Shown in pieces: positions 26,699-35,459 of a stretch of DNA of 64,000 nt. Numbering within the stretch: the stretch's first letter is position 1; the number at the start of each line of letters is the position of its first letter. Where the stretch lies: NCBI RefSeq assembly GCF_001543245.1, contig NZ_CP014163.1, forward strand, positions 1,408,387 through 1,472,386. The letters are read 5' to 3'. This stretch comes from Aerococcus urinaehominis (GTDB lineage: Bacteria > Bacillota > Bacilli > Lactobacillales > Aerococcaceae). The translations under genes were made by a program, and so were the position numbers. Below the pieces are notes generated by a model. The model worked only from the letters and a program-made list of their open reading frames with translations. It was not told the origin of the DNA and made no database searches.

Positions 26699-28132
26699 AT
26701 GTCTAAAGCCCAAATTGGTGTAGTTGGTATGGCGGTAATGGGGAAAAACCTGGCCCTGAATATTGAAAGTCGGGGTTACCAAGTAGCTGTCTTTAACCGA
26801 ACTACAAGTAAAACTGAGGAAGTTGTAGCAGAAAATCCAGATAAAAATTTACTAGCCGCAACTAGCTTAGAAGACTTTGTGGCCAGTTTAGAAACACCTC
26901 GGCGGATTGTCTTGATGGTTAAAGCTGGACCGGCTACCGATGCCACTATTAAATCACTCTTACCGCTTTTAGATGAAGGGGATGTGCTCATTGACGGTGG
27001 TAATACCTTCTTCAAGGATACCATGCGTCGCTCAGAAGAATTAGCTGAGTCAGGTATTCACTTTATTGGTATGGGAGTTTCTGGGGGTGAAGAAGGCGCC
27101 CTTAAAGGTCCTAGCTTGATGCCAGGAGGGCAAAAAGAAGCTTATGACTTAGTAGCGCCAATTTTAGAAAAAATTGCTGCTAAGGCGCCTCAAGACCAGG
27201 CACCATGCGTGACTTACATTGGCCCTAATGGCGCTGGTCATTTTGTTAAAATGGTTCATAATGGCATTGAGTATGGGGATATGCAGCTAATTGCTGAATC
27301 TTACGACTTACTACGTCGCTATTTAGATTTATCAGTTGCTGAGATTGCCGATTATTTTAAAGAGTGGAACCAAGGTGAACTTGATTCTTATCTAATTGAA
27401 ATTACCGCCGATATCCTAACTAAGAAAGATCCTGACACCGGTAAGCCAATGGTTGATGTGATTTTAGACCGGGCTGGTAATAAAGGAACTGGTAAATGGA
27501 CCTCTCAATCTTCACTCGATTTAGGTGTGCCATTGCAAACCATCACGGAGTCAGTTTATGCTCGTTATATTTCAGCACTTAAGGAAGAACGGGTTATTGC
27601 TTCAAAACAATTAAATGGTCCTGAGGCCTTAGCTTTTGAGGGCGATAAGGCAGACTTTGTTGAAGATGTGCGCCAAGCGCTGTTCTTCTCTAAGATTATG
27701 TCCTATGCGCAAGGCTTTGCCCAATACCGTGAAGCTAGTGAAACTTATGATTGGGATCTTAACTACCAAGAGATTGCCAAAATCTTCCGGGCAGGCTGCA
27801 TTATCCGGGCCCAATTCCTAGATGATATCGCTGCTGCTTATGATAAGGATGGCCAACTGCAAAATATTCTGCTGGATGATTATTTCCAAGCTATTGCGGA
27901 AAAATATCAAGCAGCAACTCGGCGTGTAGCTGCTGCTGCTATCCAAGCAGGTATTCCAGTACCTGGTTTCACCAGTGCCTTGTCATATTATGATAGCTAC
28001 CGGACAGAAACTTTACCGGCTAACATTATTCAAGCCCAACGTGACTATTTCGGAGCCCATACCTATGAACGGACTGACCGCCCAGGTTCTTATCACTTCT
28101 TATGGGATCAAGAAAAAGAAATTGATGCCTAG
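26699..28132 (+). CDS. gnd: 6-phosphogluconate dehydrogenase (decarboxylating)
   Basis: Gnd converts 6-phosphogluconate to ribulose 5-phosphate and CO2 with formation of NADPH, in the oxidative pentose phosphate pathway. The N-terminal Rossmann motif is [13 protein letters not shown]. The substrate-binding segments G-V-S-G-G-E-E-G-A and [11 protein letters not shown] are intact. The 477-residue length is typical of the dimeric form. AAGGAGG precedes the ATG. It is monocistronic, with a terminator shared with the convergent yidC. Confidence 0.97.
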   Translation: MSKAQIGVVGMAVMGKNLALNIESRGYQVAVFNRTTSKTEEVVAENPDKNLLAATSLEDFVASLETPRRIVLMVKAGPATDATIKSLLPLLDEGDVLIDGGNTFFKDTMRRSEELAESGIHFIGMGVSGGEEGALKGPSLMPGGQKEAYDLVAPILEKIAAKAPQDQAPCVTYIGPNGAGHFVKMVHNGIEYGDMQLIAESYDLLRRYLDLSVAEIADYFKEWNQGELDSYLIEITADILTKKDPDTGKPMVDVILDRAGNKGTGKWTSQSSLDLGVPLQTITESVYARYISALKEERVIASKQLNGPEALAFEGDKADFVEDVRQALFFSKIMSYAQGFAQYREASETYDWDLNYQEIAKIFRAGCIIRAQFLDDIAAAYDKDGQLQNILLDDYFQAIAEKYQAATRRVAAAAIQAGIPVPGFTSALSYYDSYRTETLPANIIQAQRDYFGAHTYERTDRPGSYHFLWDQEKEIDA

Positions 28133-28148
28133 TAATTCTTAAACTAAA

Positions 28149-28184
28149 AAAACAGCGGATATGCTTAGGCGCATCCGCTGTTTT
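28149..28184. terminator. Bidirectional terminator between gnd and yidC
   Basis: AAAACAGCGGAT (28149-28160) pairs perfectly with ATCCGCTGTTTT (28173-28184), so it has A/T flanks suitable for both strands. Confidence 0.9.
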
Positions 28185-28190
28185 AATATT

Positions 28191-29114
28191 TTATGATTTA
28201 TTTTGTTTACCTTGGTTACGGTTACCTTTTGACTGCCTATCAATCTGTTTACTAACTGTATTAGTTACATCTTTGATGGGGCCATTAGCTTGGTTACTTG
28301 TATTAAATTTAATAGGATTTTCAGCCAGTTCCGCCTCAACCTGGGCTTGCACACGTGGGCGGAAGACTTTATTGGTATAAAGTGATTGTAAAATAGCCCA
28401 GAGACCACCGACGATAAAGTAGAGGGTCAGACCAGCTGGGGTAGTAAAGACGATGAAGGCCATCATGATGGGCATCATCATCATCGAAGACTTCATCTGA
28501 GCCTTCTGTTCTTCAGGAACCGCCTGGATGGTAATAACAGATTGGAGGGCATAGAGGGCGACTGCGATAATACCGTAGACGATGCTAGGCTCACCTAAAT
28601 CAGTATTGAAGAAGGTGAAGTTAGCAATCCCTTCATTAAGGCGGATAGCATTATACATTCCCGAAATAATTGGTAGCTGGATGAGTAGGGGGAGGCAGCC
28701 CATACCGCCGAGCATAGAAATATTATTGTCCTTAAAGAGGGCTTGTTGCTCTTGGGCAATTTGCATTTGCTCAGCCTGGGTTTGAGCACGTTTTTGACGT
28801 TCTTGAATATCCTTAAGGTAAGGCTGGATTTTTTGCATTTTTACAGATTGTTTAGTTGTTGCGTTTAACTGTTTCATAGTTAAAGGTAGCAAAACTAAAC
28901 GCACAATAATAGTGATGGCAATAATAGCCCAACCATAATTACCATTGAAGAAGTCCGCTAGCCATTCAATAAGATTGTTAATGGGTTGGACAAAAAGCTT
29001 AAAAGTTAGTGAATTGGAATCCTTGGCATTTACACACCCGGTGAGGAAAAAGATACTGGTCAGCATCATCAAGTTGAATTTTAGCCGACTTGATTTCAAA
29101 AAATTAATGGTCAA
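28191..29114 (-). CDS. yidC: Membrane protein insertase YidC (lipoprotein form)
   Basis: YidC inserts and folds membrane proteins alone or with SecYEG. The start is a TTG at 29114 with a good AAAGGAG site 7 bases upstream. The N terminus is a lipoprotein signal with lipobox L24-T-G-C27, as in Gram-positive YidC/SpoIIIJ proteins. A periplasm-like short segment, five membrane spans and a basic C-terminal tail (about 265-307, rich in N, K, R and Q) follow; the tail probably contacts the ribosome. It has its own promoter, and acyP lies just upstream on the same strand. Many Lactobacillales carry a second copy elsewhere. Confidence 0.95.
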   Translation of the reverse strand: MTINFLKSSRLKFNLMMLTSIFFLTGCVNAKDSNSLTFKLFVQPINNLIEWLADFFNGNYGWAIIAITIIVRLVLLPLTMKQLNATTKQSVKMQKIQPYLKDIQERQKRAQTQAEQMQIAQEQQALFKDNNISMLGGMGCLPLLIQLPIISGMYNAIRLNEGIANFTFFNTDLGEPSIVYGIIAVALYALQSVITIQAVPEEQKAQMKSSMMMMPIMMAFIVFTTPAGLTLYFIVGGLWAILQSLYTNKVFRPRVQAQVEAELAENPIKFNTSNQANGPIKDVTNTVSKQIDRQSKGNRNQGKQNKS

Positions 29115-29147
29115 AATGACACTCCTTTACAAAGTCAAATTCGCTTT

Positions 29148-29176
29148 ATTGTAACTAAAATAACTAGTGATTTCAA
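29148..29176 (-). promoter_or_regulatory. yidC promoter
   Basis: On the - strand TTGAAA (29176-29171) and TACAAT (29153-29148) are spaced by 17 bases. The -35 begins 3 bases after the acyP stop codon. Confidence 0.75.
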
Positions 29177-29178
29177 TG

Positions 29179-29460
29179 CTAAGGTCTATAGATTGAAAAA
29201 TCCTTAAAAACTGGCATGTTTTTGGTTGCCACTAAGTCAATTTGGTCAATATTGATGGCAGTGTTGTGCTTAGGTGCTTTGAGACTAGTTAAAAGCTCAT
29301 CGATTAAGTCAGGACTAGCTTGTACTACTAATTGTACGCTGCCGTCAGCCATATTGGCGACTTGGCCCTTTATACCTAGTTGACGAGCTAACTGACTAGC
29401 AGTATAACGAAATCCGACCCCCTGCACTTGGCCAGTGATTTGATAAATTTTACTTTCCAT
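29179..29460 (-). CDS. acyP: Acylphosphatase
   Basis: AcyP hydrolyses acyl phosphates. The 93-residue protein has the signature G-Q-V-Q-G-V-G-F-R18 (phosphate-binding loop and arginine) and N36 in the conserved N-M-A-D-G segment, the two catalytic residues of the family. AAAAGGAG precedes the ATG. It is divergent from ftsK, with a 150-base gap holding a promoter for each. Synteny with yidC is common in Lactobacillales. Confidence 0.93.
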   Translation of the reverse strand: MESKIYQITGQVQGVGFRYTASQLARQLGIKGQVANMADGSVQLVVQASPDLIDELLTSLKAPKHNTAINIDQIDLVATKNMPVFKDFSIYRP

Positions 29461-29504
29461 GGTGGTCTCCTTTTTATAAATTTGATGCTAAGCTAGTTAG
29501 TATA

Positions 29505-29513
29505 ATTATAACA
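29505..29513 (-). promoter_or_regulatory. Extended -10 promoter of acyP
   Basis: On the - strand bases 29513-29505 read TGTTATAAT, 45 bases before the acyP start. It is a consensus -10 with the TG extension. Confidence 0.6.
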
Positions 29514-29565
29514 TGTTACTAATCCGTCTGTGGCTATTAGGAACATACCAATTTGACTGAAAATT

Positions 29566-29574
29566 TGTTATACT
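29566..29574 (+). promoter_or_regulatory. Extended -10 promoter of ftsK
   Basis: TGTTATACT lies at 29566-29574. A TTGACT at 29553 is only 10 bases upstream of the -10, so it cannot act as its -35. Confidence 0.55.
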
Positions 29575-29610
29575 AGGGGTTTGTAAAGACTTATCAATTT
29601 AGGAGGCAGT

Positions 29611-32001
29611 ATGGCGAAAAGAAAAACTAATCGAAGAAAAAAGCAAAGTAATTCTGGCTACCAGGCTCTGGCCCTCCTGATAATTTTAGTGCTAATTATT
29701 GTGGGCCTTTTGAACTTAGGGATTATCGGCCAGATTGTTCGGGCTATCATACAATTTTTTGTAGGTCAACTATACTTGGTTGTTATGGTGTTAGGTTTAG
29801 TAATTGTGATTTATTATTTACTCGCCGGACGAGGTGTCAACTGGAACAATCGTTTTAATTTATCCCTATTAATGTTGCTGCCAATTGTCTTAACCCTACT
29901 CCATGCTTGGTCATATCAAAGTATTGCTGCTAGGCAGGAATCAGTCATTACTATTACCTTTAATCGTGGTCTGACAAACTTTAGTCAAGACCAGCTGAGT
30001 CAATTAGGTGGTGGATTAATAGGGGGCATTCTATATGCCTTATCCTACCTGCTTGTGAGCCAAATCGGCACCTATATTTTATGTGGTTTAGCTTTGATTG
30101 TTATTTTTTGTTTTTTATTTAATATTACATGGTTTGATTTGCTAGAAGGCTTCCGGCTGTTAGCTGATGCCGTGGCTAATTGGGTGAAATCTTTTGGGCA
30201 GGCAACCAGTCAACAATTTGCTGACTACCAGCAAGCTAACCAGGATAAAAAGGCTGCTAAGGCTAAGCAGGCATCTTCAGACCAGCAAGCAAGACCTAGC
30301 CACCGCAAGAAAAACCAAGTCAAGGCGGCTGAAAATCAAGATGTCAACCGCTATGAGCGTGATGAGGAAGTGCCGATTATAGCAGCTAGTGGCCAAACTA
30401 GGCAGACTAATAATGGCCAGCCTGAGCAGACCCAGCTGGATATCCCTGATATCCAAGCTCATAAGTTGGCTAAAGACGAGGATCATAGCCGGGATAGTCA
30501 TGATGATGGTGATTCAGATTTAGACATGGCGGATATTGATCAGATGGTCATGTCGGGAGATGATGAGAATCCCAACTATCAATTACCGCCGGCTAGTTTA
30601 CTGAGCCATGTTGAGGCGACTGACCAATCAAGTGAATATGATGTTATTAAGCAAAACATCAAGAAGCTTGAGGCTACCTTTGAAAGTTTTAATGTAGATG
30701 CGCGTGTGGTTAAGGCTAATCTTGGTCCTTCTGTAACTAAATATGAAGTGGAACCGGCCGTTGGGGTTAAGGTCAGCAAGATTGTTGGCTTATCTGATGA
30801 TATTGCCTTGTCCCTTGCAGCCAAAGATATCCGTATCGAAGCACCTATTCCTGGTAGAAGTGTAATTGGTATCGAGGTACCTAACCAACAAGTAAGCCTT
30901 GTATCCTTTAAAGAAAGCTTCGAAAACCAGCCTAGCTCAGACAAACTCCTGGAAGTGCCATTAGGCCGTGATATCTCAGGTAATATTCGTACGGCAGATT
31001 TAACCAAAATGCCCCACTTACTAGTAGCTGGGTCAACTGGGTCAGGTAAGTCAGTTGCTATTAATGGGATTATTGTATCAATCTTACTCAAGGCTAAACC
31101 CAACCAGGTTAAGCTGATGATGATTGACCCTAAAAAAGTAGAATTAAATGTCTATAATGGCATTCCACACTTATTGACCCCAGTGGTAACTAATCCACGT
31201 AAGGCTGCACAAGCCCTTAATAAAGTAGTTCAAGAAATGGAGCGACGTTATGAGTTATTTGCAGCTACTGGGCAGCGAAATATTGATGCCTACAATGAAT
31301 TAGTCCACCATAACCAAACATCCAACGATGAAGCCATCAGTCAACTACCTTATATTGTAGTGATTGTGGATGAGCTGGCTGACTTGATGATGGTGGCATC
31401 TAAAGAGGTTGAAGCAGCCATTACTCGTTTAGCTCAAATGGCGCGGGCAGCAGGTATTCATATGATTTTAGCGACGCAAAGACCTTCAGTGGACGTTATT
31501 ACCGGCATTATCAAGGCTAATGTGCCTTCACGGATGGCTTTTGCGGTTTCTTCGGGAACTGATTCACGCACTATTATTGATCAGAACGGGGCTGAAAAGC
31601 TTTTAGGACGTGGTGATATGCTCTTTATGCCAATGGGAGAATCTAAGCCGGTTCGTATTCAAGGCGCCTTTATTAGGGACGAGGATGTTGAAACAGTGGT
31701 GGATTTTGTCAAGGACCAGCAAGAGGCAAATTATGTGGAAGCCATGATGCCCACTGACCAGGAGGCAATTGATCCTGGTGAGGAAGTGGATGAGCTCTTT
31801 GACCAAGCTTTGGACTATGTCAAGACGCAAGAAAATATTTCAACTTCTAAATTGCAACGTCGCTTCCGGATTGGTTATAATCGGGCGGCACGTATGATTG
31901 AAGATATGGAAATGCGCGGCTATGTTGGTCCCCAGGAAGGTTCAAAGGCCAGGGTAGTTAACATTTACCAAGAAAAAACTGATGATGACCTACCTCAATA
32001 A
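29611..32001 (+). CDS. ftsK: DNA translocase FtsK/SpoIIIE
   Basis: FtsK is a septum-anchored ATP-driven motor that pumps chromosome ends out of the closing septum and helps dimer resolution. Four membrane segments lie in residues 15-185. A charged linker rich in D, Q and K spans about 200-330. The RecA-like motor has Walker A G474-S-T-G-S-G-K480-S and Walker [11 protein letters not shown]-terminal winged-helix gamma domain (about 720-785) would read orienting sequences. The 796-residue length is normal for Firmicutes. AGGAGG precedes the ATG. Confidence 0.96.
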   Translation: MAKRKTNRRKKQSNSGYQALALLIILVLIIVGLLNLGIIGQIVRAIIQFFVGQLYLVVMVLGLVIVIYYLLAGRGVNWNNRFNLSLLMLLPIVLTLLHAWSYQSIAARQESVITITFNRGLTNFSQDQLSQLGGGLIGGILYALSYLLVSQIGTYILCGLALIVIFCFLFNITWFDLLEGFRLLADAVANWVKSFGQATSQQFADYQQANQDKKAAKAKQASSDQQARPSHRKKNQVKAAENQDVNRYERDEEVPIIAASGQTRQTNNGQPEQTQLDIPDIQAHKLAKDEDHSRDSHDDGDSDLDMADIDQMVMSGDDENPNYQLPPASLLSHVEATDQSSEYDVIKQNIKKLEATFESFNVDARVVKANLGPSVTKYEVEPAVGVKVSKIVGLSDDIALSLAAKDIRIEAPIPGRSVIGIEVPNQQVSLVSFKESFENQPSSDKLLEVPLGRDISGNIRTADLTKMPHLLVAGSTGSGKSVAINGIIVSILLKAKPNQVKLMMIDPKKVELNVYNGIPHLLTPVVTNPRKAAQALNKVVQEMERRYELFAATGQRNIDAYNELVHHNQTSNDEAISQLPYIVVIVDELADLMMVASKEVEAAITRLAQMARAAGIHMILATQRPSVDVITGIIKANVPSRMAFAVSSGTDSRTIIDQNGAEKLLGRGDMLFMPMGESKPVRIQGAFIRDEDVETVVDFVKDQQEANYVEAMMPTDQEAIDPGEEVDELFDQALDYVKTQENISTSKLQRRFRIGYNRAARMIEDMEMRGYVGPQEGSKARVVNIYQEKTDDDLPQ

Positions 32002-32052
32002 GCCTTTTTCTCCTAAGACATGATATAATAGCAGAGCGAGAGGAGGGGTAAA

Positions 32053-32631
32053 GTGAATTTACCCAATAAGCTGACTATTTTTAGAATATTATTAATTCCC
32101 GTATTTATGCTCTTAACTAGTTTTGACTTAGCCTGGGGTTACTTAGAAATGAACGGGCAGAGTCTCTCTTGGCAGTTATTACTAGCTGCTCTAATTTTTG
32201 CTGGTGCTTCTTTTACGGATTGGCTTGACGGCTATATTGCGAGAAGAGACCAGCTGGTCACTAACTTTGGTAAATTTGCTGACCCGCTAGCAGATAAGAT
32301 GCTTGTGGCGACAGCCATGATTCAATTGGTGGCTCTTAATTTAGCACCGGCCTGGCTAGTTTCGATTATCATTATGCGTGAATTAGCCGTGACCGGTTTA
32401 CGTCTTCTATTGGTTCAAGATGGCGAAGTGATGGCTGCAGCTTGGCCGGGTAAAGTCAAAACCTTCACCCAAATGTTGGCAGTAATTTTATTATTAGTTA
32501 ATGATATTCCCTTTAATTTCCTGCCTATTTCTCTTGGACAGTTGTGTTTGTATTTAGCACTTATCTTTACCCTGTATTCGGGAATTGATTATTTTGTAAA
32601 GAATAAGCACGTTTTTGCTGATGGTTTATAA
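32053..32631 (+). CDS. pgsA: CDP-diacylglycerol--glycerol-3-phosphate phosphatidyltransferase
   Basis: PgsA makes phosphatidylglycerol phosphate, the committed step to phosphatidylglycerol. The CDP-alcohol phosphotransferase motif is complete: D56-x2-D59-G-x2-A63-R64-x8-G73-x3-D77-x3-D81. The 192-residue protein has about five or six membrane segments. The GTG start follows GAGGAGGGG. It is followed by 284 bases without a coding gene, then cinA; in Bacillus pgsA, cinA and recA are directly adjacent. Confidence 0.96.
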   Translation: MNLPNKLTIFRILLIPVFMLLTSFDLAWGYLEMNGQSLSWQLLLAALIFAGASFTDWLDGYIARRDQLVTNFGKFADPLADKMLVATAMIQLVALNLAPAWLVSIIIMRELAVTGLRLLLVQDGEVMAAAWPGKVKTFTQMLAVILLLVNDIPFNFLPISLGQLCLYLALIFTLYSGIDYFVKNKHVFADGL

Positions 32632-32639
32632 GTATATTT

Positions 32640-32815
32640 TTTGATAGGGTGCGATGAGCAGCTTCCTGAACTGAATTCTTGAAATAAAAGACGGTTAATA
32701 TCGCAGATATTGTGTCGAATTTTGTGAAGCCACATCAGTTGGGCTGTTTTGAACCCGACTATGCTGCTAAGATTCGTGTAATAGCGAGAGCCTGGGACTT
32801 ATGCCCAGGCTTTTT
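32640..32815 (+). ncRNA. Probable structured RNA between pgsA and cinA
   Basis: This 284-base gap lacks a convincing protein gene but has strong RNA features. GTGCGA (32649-32654) and AGCAGC (32657-32662) can pair, across about 100 bases, with TCGTGT (32774-32779) and GCTGCT (32763-32768). Internal stems include AGTTGGG with CCCGACT near 32737-32760 and AATAT with ATATT near 32696-32711. A Rho-independent terminator follows. The rod-like closing helix, size (about 175 bases) and terminator are reminiscent of 6S RNA, but I cannot confirm the family. A cis-acting leader is less likely because the terminator ends about 100 bases before cinA. Confidence 0.5.
32790..32815 (+). terminator. Terminator ending the pgsA-cinA intergenic RNA
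   Basis: GCCTGGG (32790-32796) pairs with CCCAGGC (32804-32810) around a 7-base loop and is followed by five T residues. Confidence 0.88.
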
Positions 32816-32861
32816 CTCTTGGGCTACAGGCGGCATTCTGGTTATTTATGCCCTGTTTCAC

Positions 32862-32867
32862 TATAAT
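32862..32867 (+). promoter_or_regulatory. Putative cinA promoter -10
   Basis: A consensus TATAAT lies 49 bases before cinA, after the terminator. The -35 region is poor. The 32816-32915 stretch shows only this and a small inverted repeat (GGCAT/ATGCC at 32832-32852). Confidence 0.35.
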
Positions 32868-32915
32868 AAAAAAGAAATTAGGAAAAAATACGTATTTATT
32901 AGATAGGGTGAAGAA

Positions 32916-34166
32916 ATGCAAGCGGAGATTATTGCGGTCGGAACAGAATTATTGATGGGGCAAATTGCAAATACCAATGCACAATTTATAGCTAAGCACC
33001 TAAATGAGCTAGCGATTAATCATTACCAGCAAACTGTGGTGGGGGATAATCCTCAACGCTTGGTTCAAGCTACCAAGGCTGCAGAAGCTCGAGGGGCTGA
33101 TTTATTGATTTATTCAGGTGGTATTGGACCAACCAGGGATGATTTGACGAAGCAAACTCTTGCAGATTATCTGGGCTTATCTTACCAAGTAGATCCCAAT
33201 CATTTAGCCTATTTAGAGGAAGACTTTGCCAGTCGTGGCCGAGAGTTAACAGCAAATAATAAAAATATGGCTTTGGTTATTGAGGGCGGACAAGCGCTAA
33301 CAAACCCTAAAGGGCAAGCCTTGGGTGCCTTAATAGAGAAGGGAGGCCGGACCTATATTATGCTACCCGGTCCTCCTAGTGAGCTAAAGGCAATGTTTAT
33401 GAGTCAGGTTTTCCCTTATTTACAGGAAAAATCGGGACAAGCGGACTGGCTTATGTCACGCTACTTGAATTTTTTTGGCTTGGGTGAATCGCAAATTGCT
33501 ACTAGCCTAGATGATCTAATTGCTGGTCAAACGAATCCAACCATTGCCATTTATGCGGCTAATTATTTAGTAACTGTACGGATTACTGCTAACGCTGATG
33601 ATAAAGACCAGGCCCTAGATTTGTTAGATAATTTACAAGCAGAGATCCTAGATAGGATCGGCGATAATTTTGTTGGTCTAGGAGAAAATTTTGATCCTGC
33701 TAGCCTAGTGCGTGATTATCTAGCTGACCAGAATTTGACGATTGCACTTGCTGAAAGCTTAACTGGTGGTTTAGCTGCAGCTAAATTAGTTGCTTTACCA
33801 GGTATATCGCAATATTTCCAAGGCAGCATTGTGGCCTACCAGGCCCAGGCCAAACATGATTTATTAAATGTTGATCAAGCGGTGTTAGACCAGCATGGTA
33901 TGGTAAGCTCGGCATGTGCGCGCCTGATGGCTGAAAATACACGCGTAGCTTACCAGGCTGACATTGGCTTATCCTTTACTGGCGTCGCCGGTCCTGAGGA
34001 AATGGAAGGCCAACCGGTCGGTAAGGTATTTGTCGGTATTGCTCGTCGTGGTCAAGAAAGTCAGGTTTTAGACCTGCAATTGTACGGAAATCGACAAGAT
34101 ATTCGGACTCGGGCTATCTACCAAGCTTTTATCACCCTAACAAAAGAACAGAACATTTGTTCTTGA
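32916..34166 (+). CDS. cinA: CinA-family protein (competence/damage-inducible, NMN amidohydrolase type)
   Basis: CinA has an N-terminal molybdopterin-binding-like domain, linked in relatives to ADP-ribose pyrophosphatase activity. Its C-terminal domain in homologues deamidates nicotinamide mononucleotide. The N-terminal signature I-A-V-G-T-E-L-L-M-G-Q-I and the C-terminal motif A-E-S-L-T-G-G-L are visible. The 416-residue length is standard. Some Lactobacillales co-express cinA with recA in competence; here recA has its own promoter and SOS box overlapping the end of cinA. Confidence 0.93.
   Translation: MQAEIIAVGTELLMGQIANTNAQFIAKHLNELAINHYQQTVVGDNPQRLVQATKAAEARGADLLIYSGGIGPTRDDLTKQTLADYLGLSYQVDPNHLAYLEEDFASRGRELTANNKNMALVIEGGQALTNPKGQALGALIEKGGRTYIMLPGPPSELKAMFMSQVFPYLQEKSGQADWLMSRYLNFFGLGESQIATSLDDLIAGQTNPTIAIYAANYLVTVRITANADDKDQALDLLDNLQAEILDRIGDNFVGLGENFDPASLVRDYLADQNLTIALAESLTGGLAAAKLVALPGISQYFQGSIVAYQAQAKHDLLNVDQAVLDQHGMVSSACARLMAENTRVAYQADIGLSFTGVAGPEEMEGQPVGKVFVGIARRGQESQVLDLQLYGNRQDIRTRAIYQAFITLTKEQNICS
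34151..34162. promoter_or_regulatory. LexA-like SOS box of recA
   Basis: GAACATTTGTTC fits the Gram-positive LexA/DinR core GAAC-N4-GTTC exactly. It sits inside the last codons of cinA and directly abuts the recA -35 hexamer, where a bound repressor would block RNA polymerase. Confidence 0.75.
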
Positions 34167-34191
34167 TTATTTATCTGATTAAGCTTACAAT
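34163..34191 (+). promoter_or_regulatory. recA promoter
   Basis: TTGATT (34163-34168) and TACAAT (34186-34191) are spaced by 17 bases. The SOS box touches the -35. Confidence 0.8.
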
Positions 34192-34220
34192 ATGAATGAC
34201 AAATCTAAAGGAGGCCCAAT

Positions 34221-35333
34221 ATGGCGAAAAATAATGATAACAACCGTGAGAAGGCCCTACTAGAAGCGGTAAAAAAAATTGAAAGAAACTTTGGTAAAGG
34301 CTCTATTATGAAGCTAGGGGAACAAGCTGATGCTAAGATATCGGCTGTTCCTTCCGGCTCTCTTACCCTGGATATCTGTTTAGGCGTTGGTGGTTATCCG
34401 CGTGGTCGGATTATCGAAGTTTATGGTCCAGAATCATCAGGTAAAACTACCGTGGCTCTCCATGCTATTGCAGAAGTACAAAAACGGGGTGGTATTGCTG
34501 CTTTTATTGATGCTGAAAATGCCTTGGACCCTGAATATGCAAAAAATTTAGGCGTAAATATTGATGAATTGCTGCTTTCTCAACCTGATACTGGTGAACA
34601 AGGCTTAGAAATTGCTGATGCCTTAGTTTCAAGTGGCGCTATTGATATCGTTGTTGTTGACTCAGTCGCCGCCTTAGTGCCACGTGCTGAAATCGAAGGT
34701 GAAATGGGCGATGCCCATGTGGGGTTACAGGCACGTTTGATGTCTCAGGCTTTACGTAAACTATCTGGAACTATTAATAAGACTAAGACAATTGCTATTT
34801 TTATTAACCAAATTCGGGAAAAAGTCGGTGTAATGTTCGGTAACCCGGAAGTCACGCCTGGTGGTCGTGCCTTGAAATTTTATTCAACAGTGCGTTTAGA
34901 AGTGCGCCGCGGTGAACAAATCAAGGATGGCACTGATGTCATTGGTAACCGAACTAAAATAAAAGTTGTAAAAAATAAGGTGGCACCACCATTCCGGGTA
35001 GCGGAAGTCGATATCATGTATGGTCAAGGTATCTCACAGGAAGGTGAACTAGTAGACTTAGCGGCTGATTTGGATGTGATTCAAAAATCAGGCTCTTGGT
35101 ACTCTTATGGTGAGGATCGTATTGGTCAAGGTCGGGAAAATGCTAAGCTCTTCTTAAAGGAAAATCCTGATGTTAGAGAAACAGTTGAAAAACAAGTAAG
35201 GGCCCATTATGGTTTTGGTGATGATGGTAAGTTATCCGCAGAAGAATTAGCTGCTTTAGCCGATCATCAAGACCAAGTACCAGCAGATGACCAAGTATCT
35301 CTTGATGTTGACCTTGGGGCTGATGAGGATTAG
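34221..35333 (+). CDS. recA: Recombinase RecA
   Basis: RecA forms filaments on single-stranded DNA, drives strand exchange and stimulates LexA self-cleavage. The Walker A motif is G69-P-E-S-S-G-K75-T, and the conserved [10 protein letters not shown] and N-Q-I-R-E-K segments are intact. The C-terminal tail is acidic (rich in D), as usual. The 370-residue length is slightly longer than E. coli RecA and normal for cocci. AAAGGAGG precedes the ATG. It is monocistronic with an SOS-type promoter and a downstream terminator. Confidence 0.98.
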   Translation: MAKNNDNNREKALLEAVKKIERNFGKGSIMKLGEQADAKISAVPSGSLTLDICLGVGGYPRGRIIEVYGPESSGKTTVALHAIAEVQKRGGIAAFIDAENALDPEYAKNLGVNIDELLLSQPDTGEQGLEIADALVSSGAIDIVVVDSVAALVPRAEIEGEMGDAHVGLQARLMSQALRKLSGTINKTKTIAIFINQIREKVGVMFGNPEVTPGGRALKFYSTVRLEVRRGEQIKDGTDVIGNRTKIKVVKNKVAPPFRVAEVDIMYGQGISQEGELVDLAADLDVIQKSGSWYSYGEDRIGQGRENAKLFLKENPDVRETVEKQVRAHYGFGDDGKLSAEELAALADHQDQVPADDQVSLDVDLGADED

Positions 35334-35341
35334 GTCAGTAA

Positions 35342-35370
35342 TTGACAAAACCTGTGAATAACCGTAAAAT
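35342..35370 (+). promoter_or_regulatory. Strong promoter upstream of rny
   Basis: Consensus TTGACA (35342-35347) and TAAAAT (35365-35370) are spaced by 17 bases. The -10 directly abuts the recA terminator stem, so the start point (about 35377) would fall inside that stem. Confidence 0.7.
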
Positions 35371-35404
35371 AGAGTCATGTGAATTTTCACATGACTCTTT
35401 TATT
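35371..35404 (+). terminator. recA terminator
   Basis: A perfect 13-base-pair stem (35371-35383 with 35386-35398) with a 2-base loop is followed by TTTTATT. Confidence 0.88.
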
Positions 35405-35459
35405 GATATATAAAACAATGAAAAAGTAAAAACAATTAAATAGAAACGGAGGTGTCACT

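Noticed and set aside
29553-29574. TTGACT with TATACT before ftsK as a classical promoter
   Set aside because: The spacer is only 10 bases; the TG-extended -10 explains the site better.
30579-31103. A 174-codon - strand frame inside ftsK
   Set aside because: It is a shadow of the conserved ATPase domain, with no start signals.
32712-32906. A 64-codon open frame inside the pgsA-cinA gap
   Set aside because: It has no ribosome binding site, runs through the intrinsic terminator and has no recognisable protein pattern; the region is better explained as RNA.
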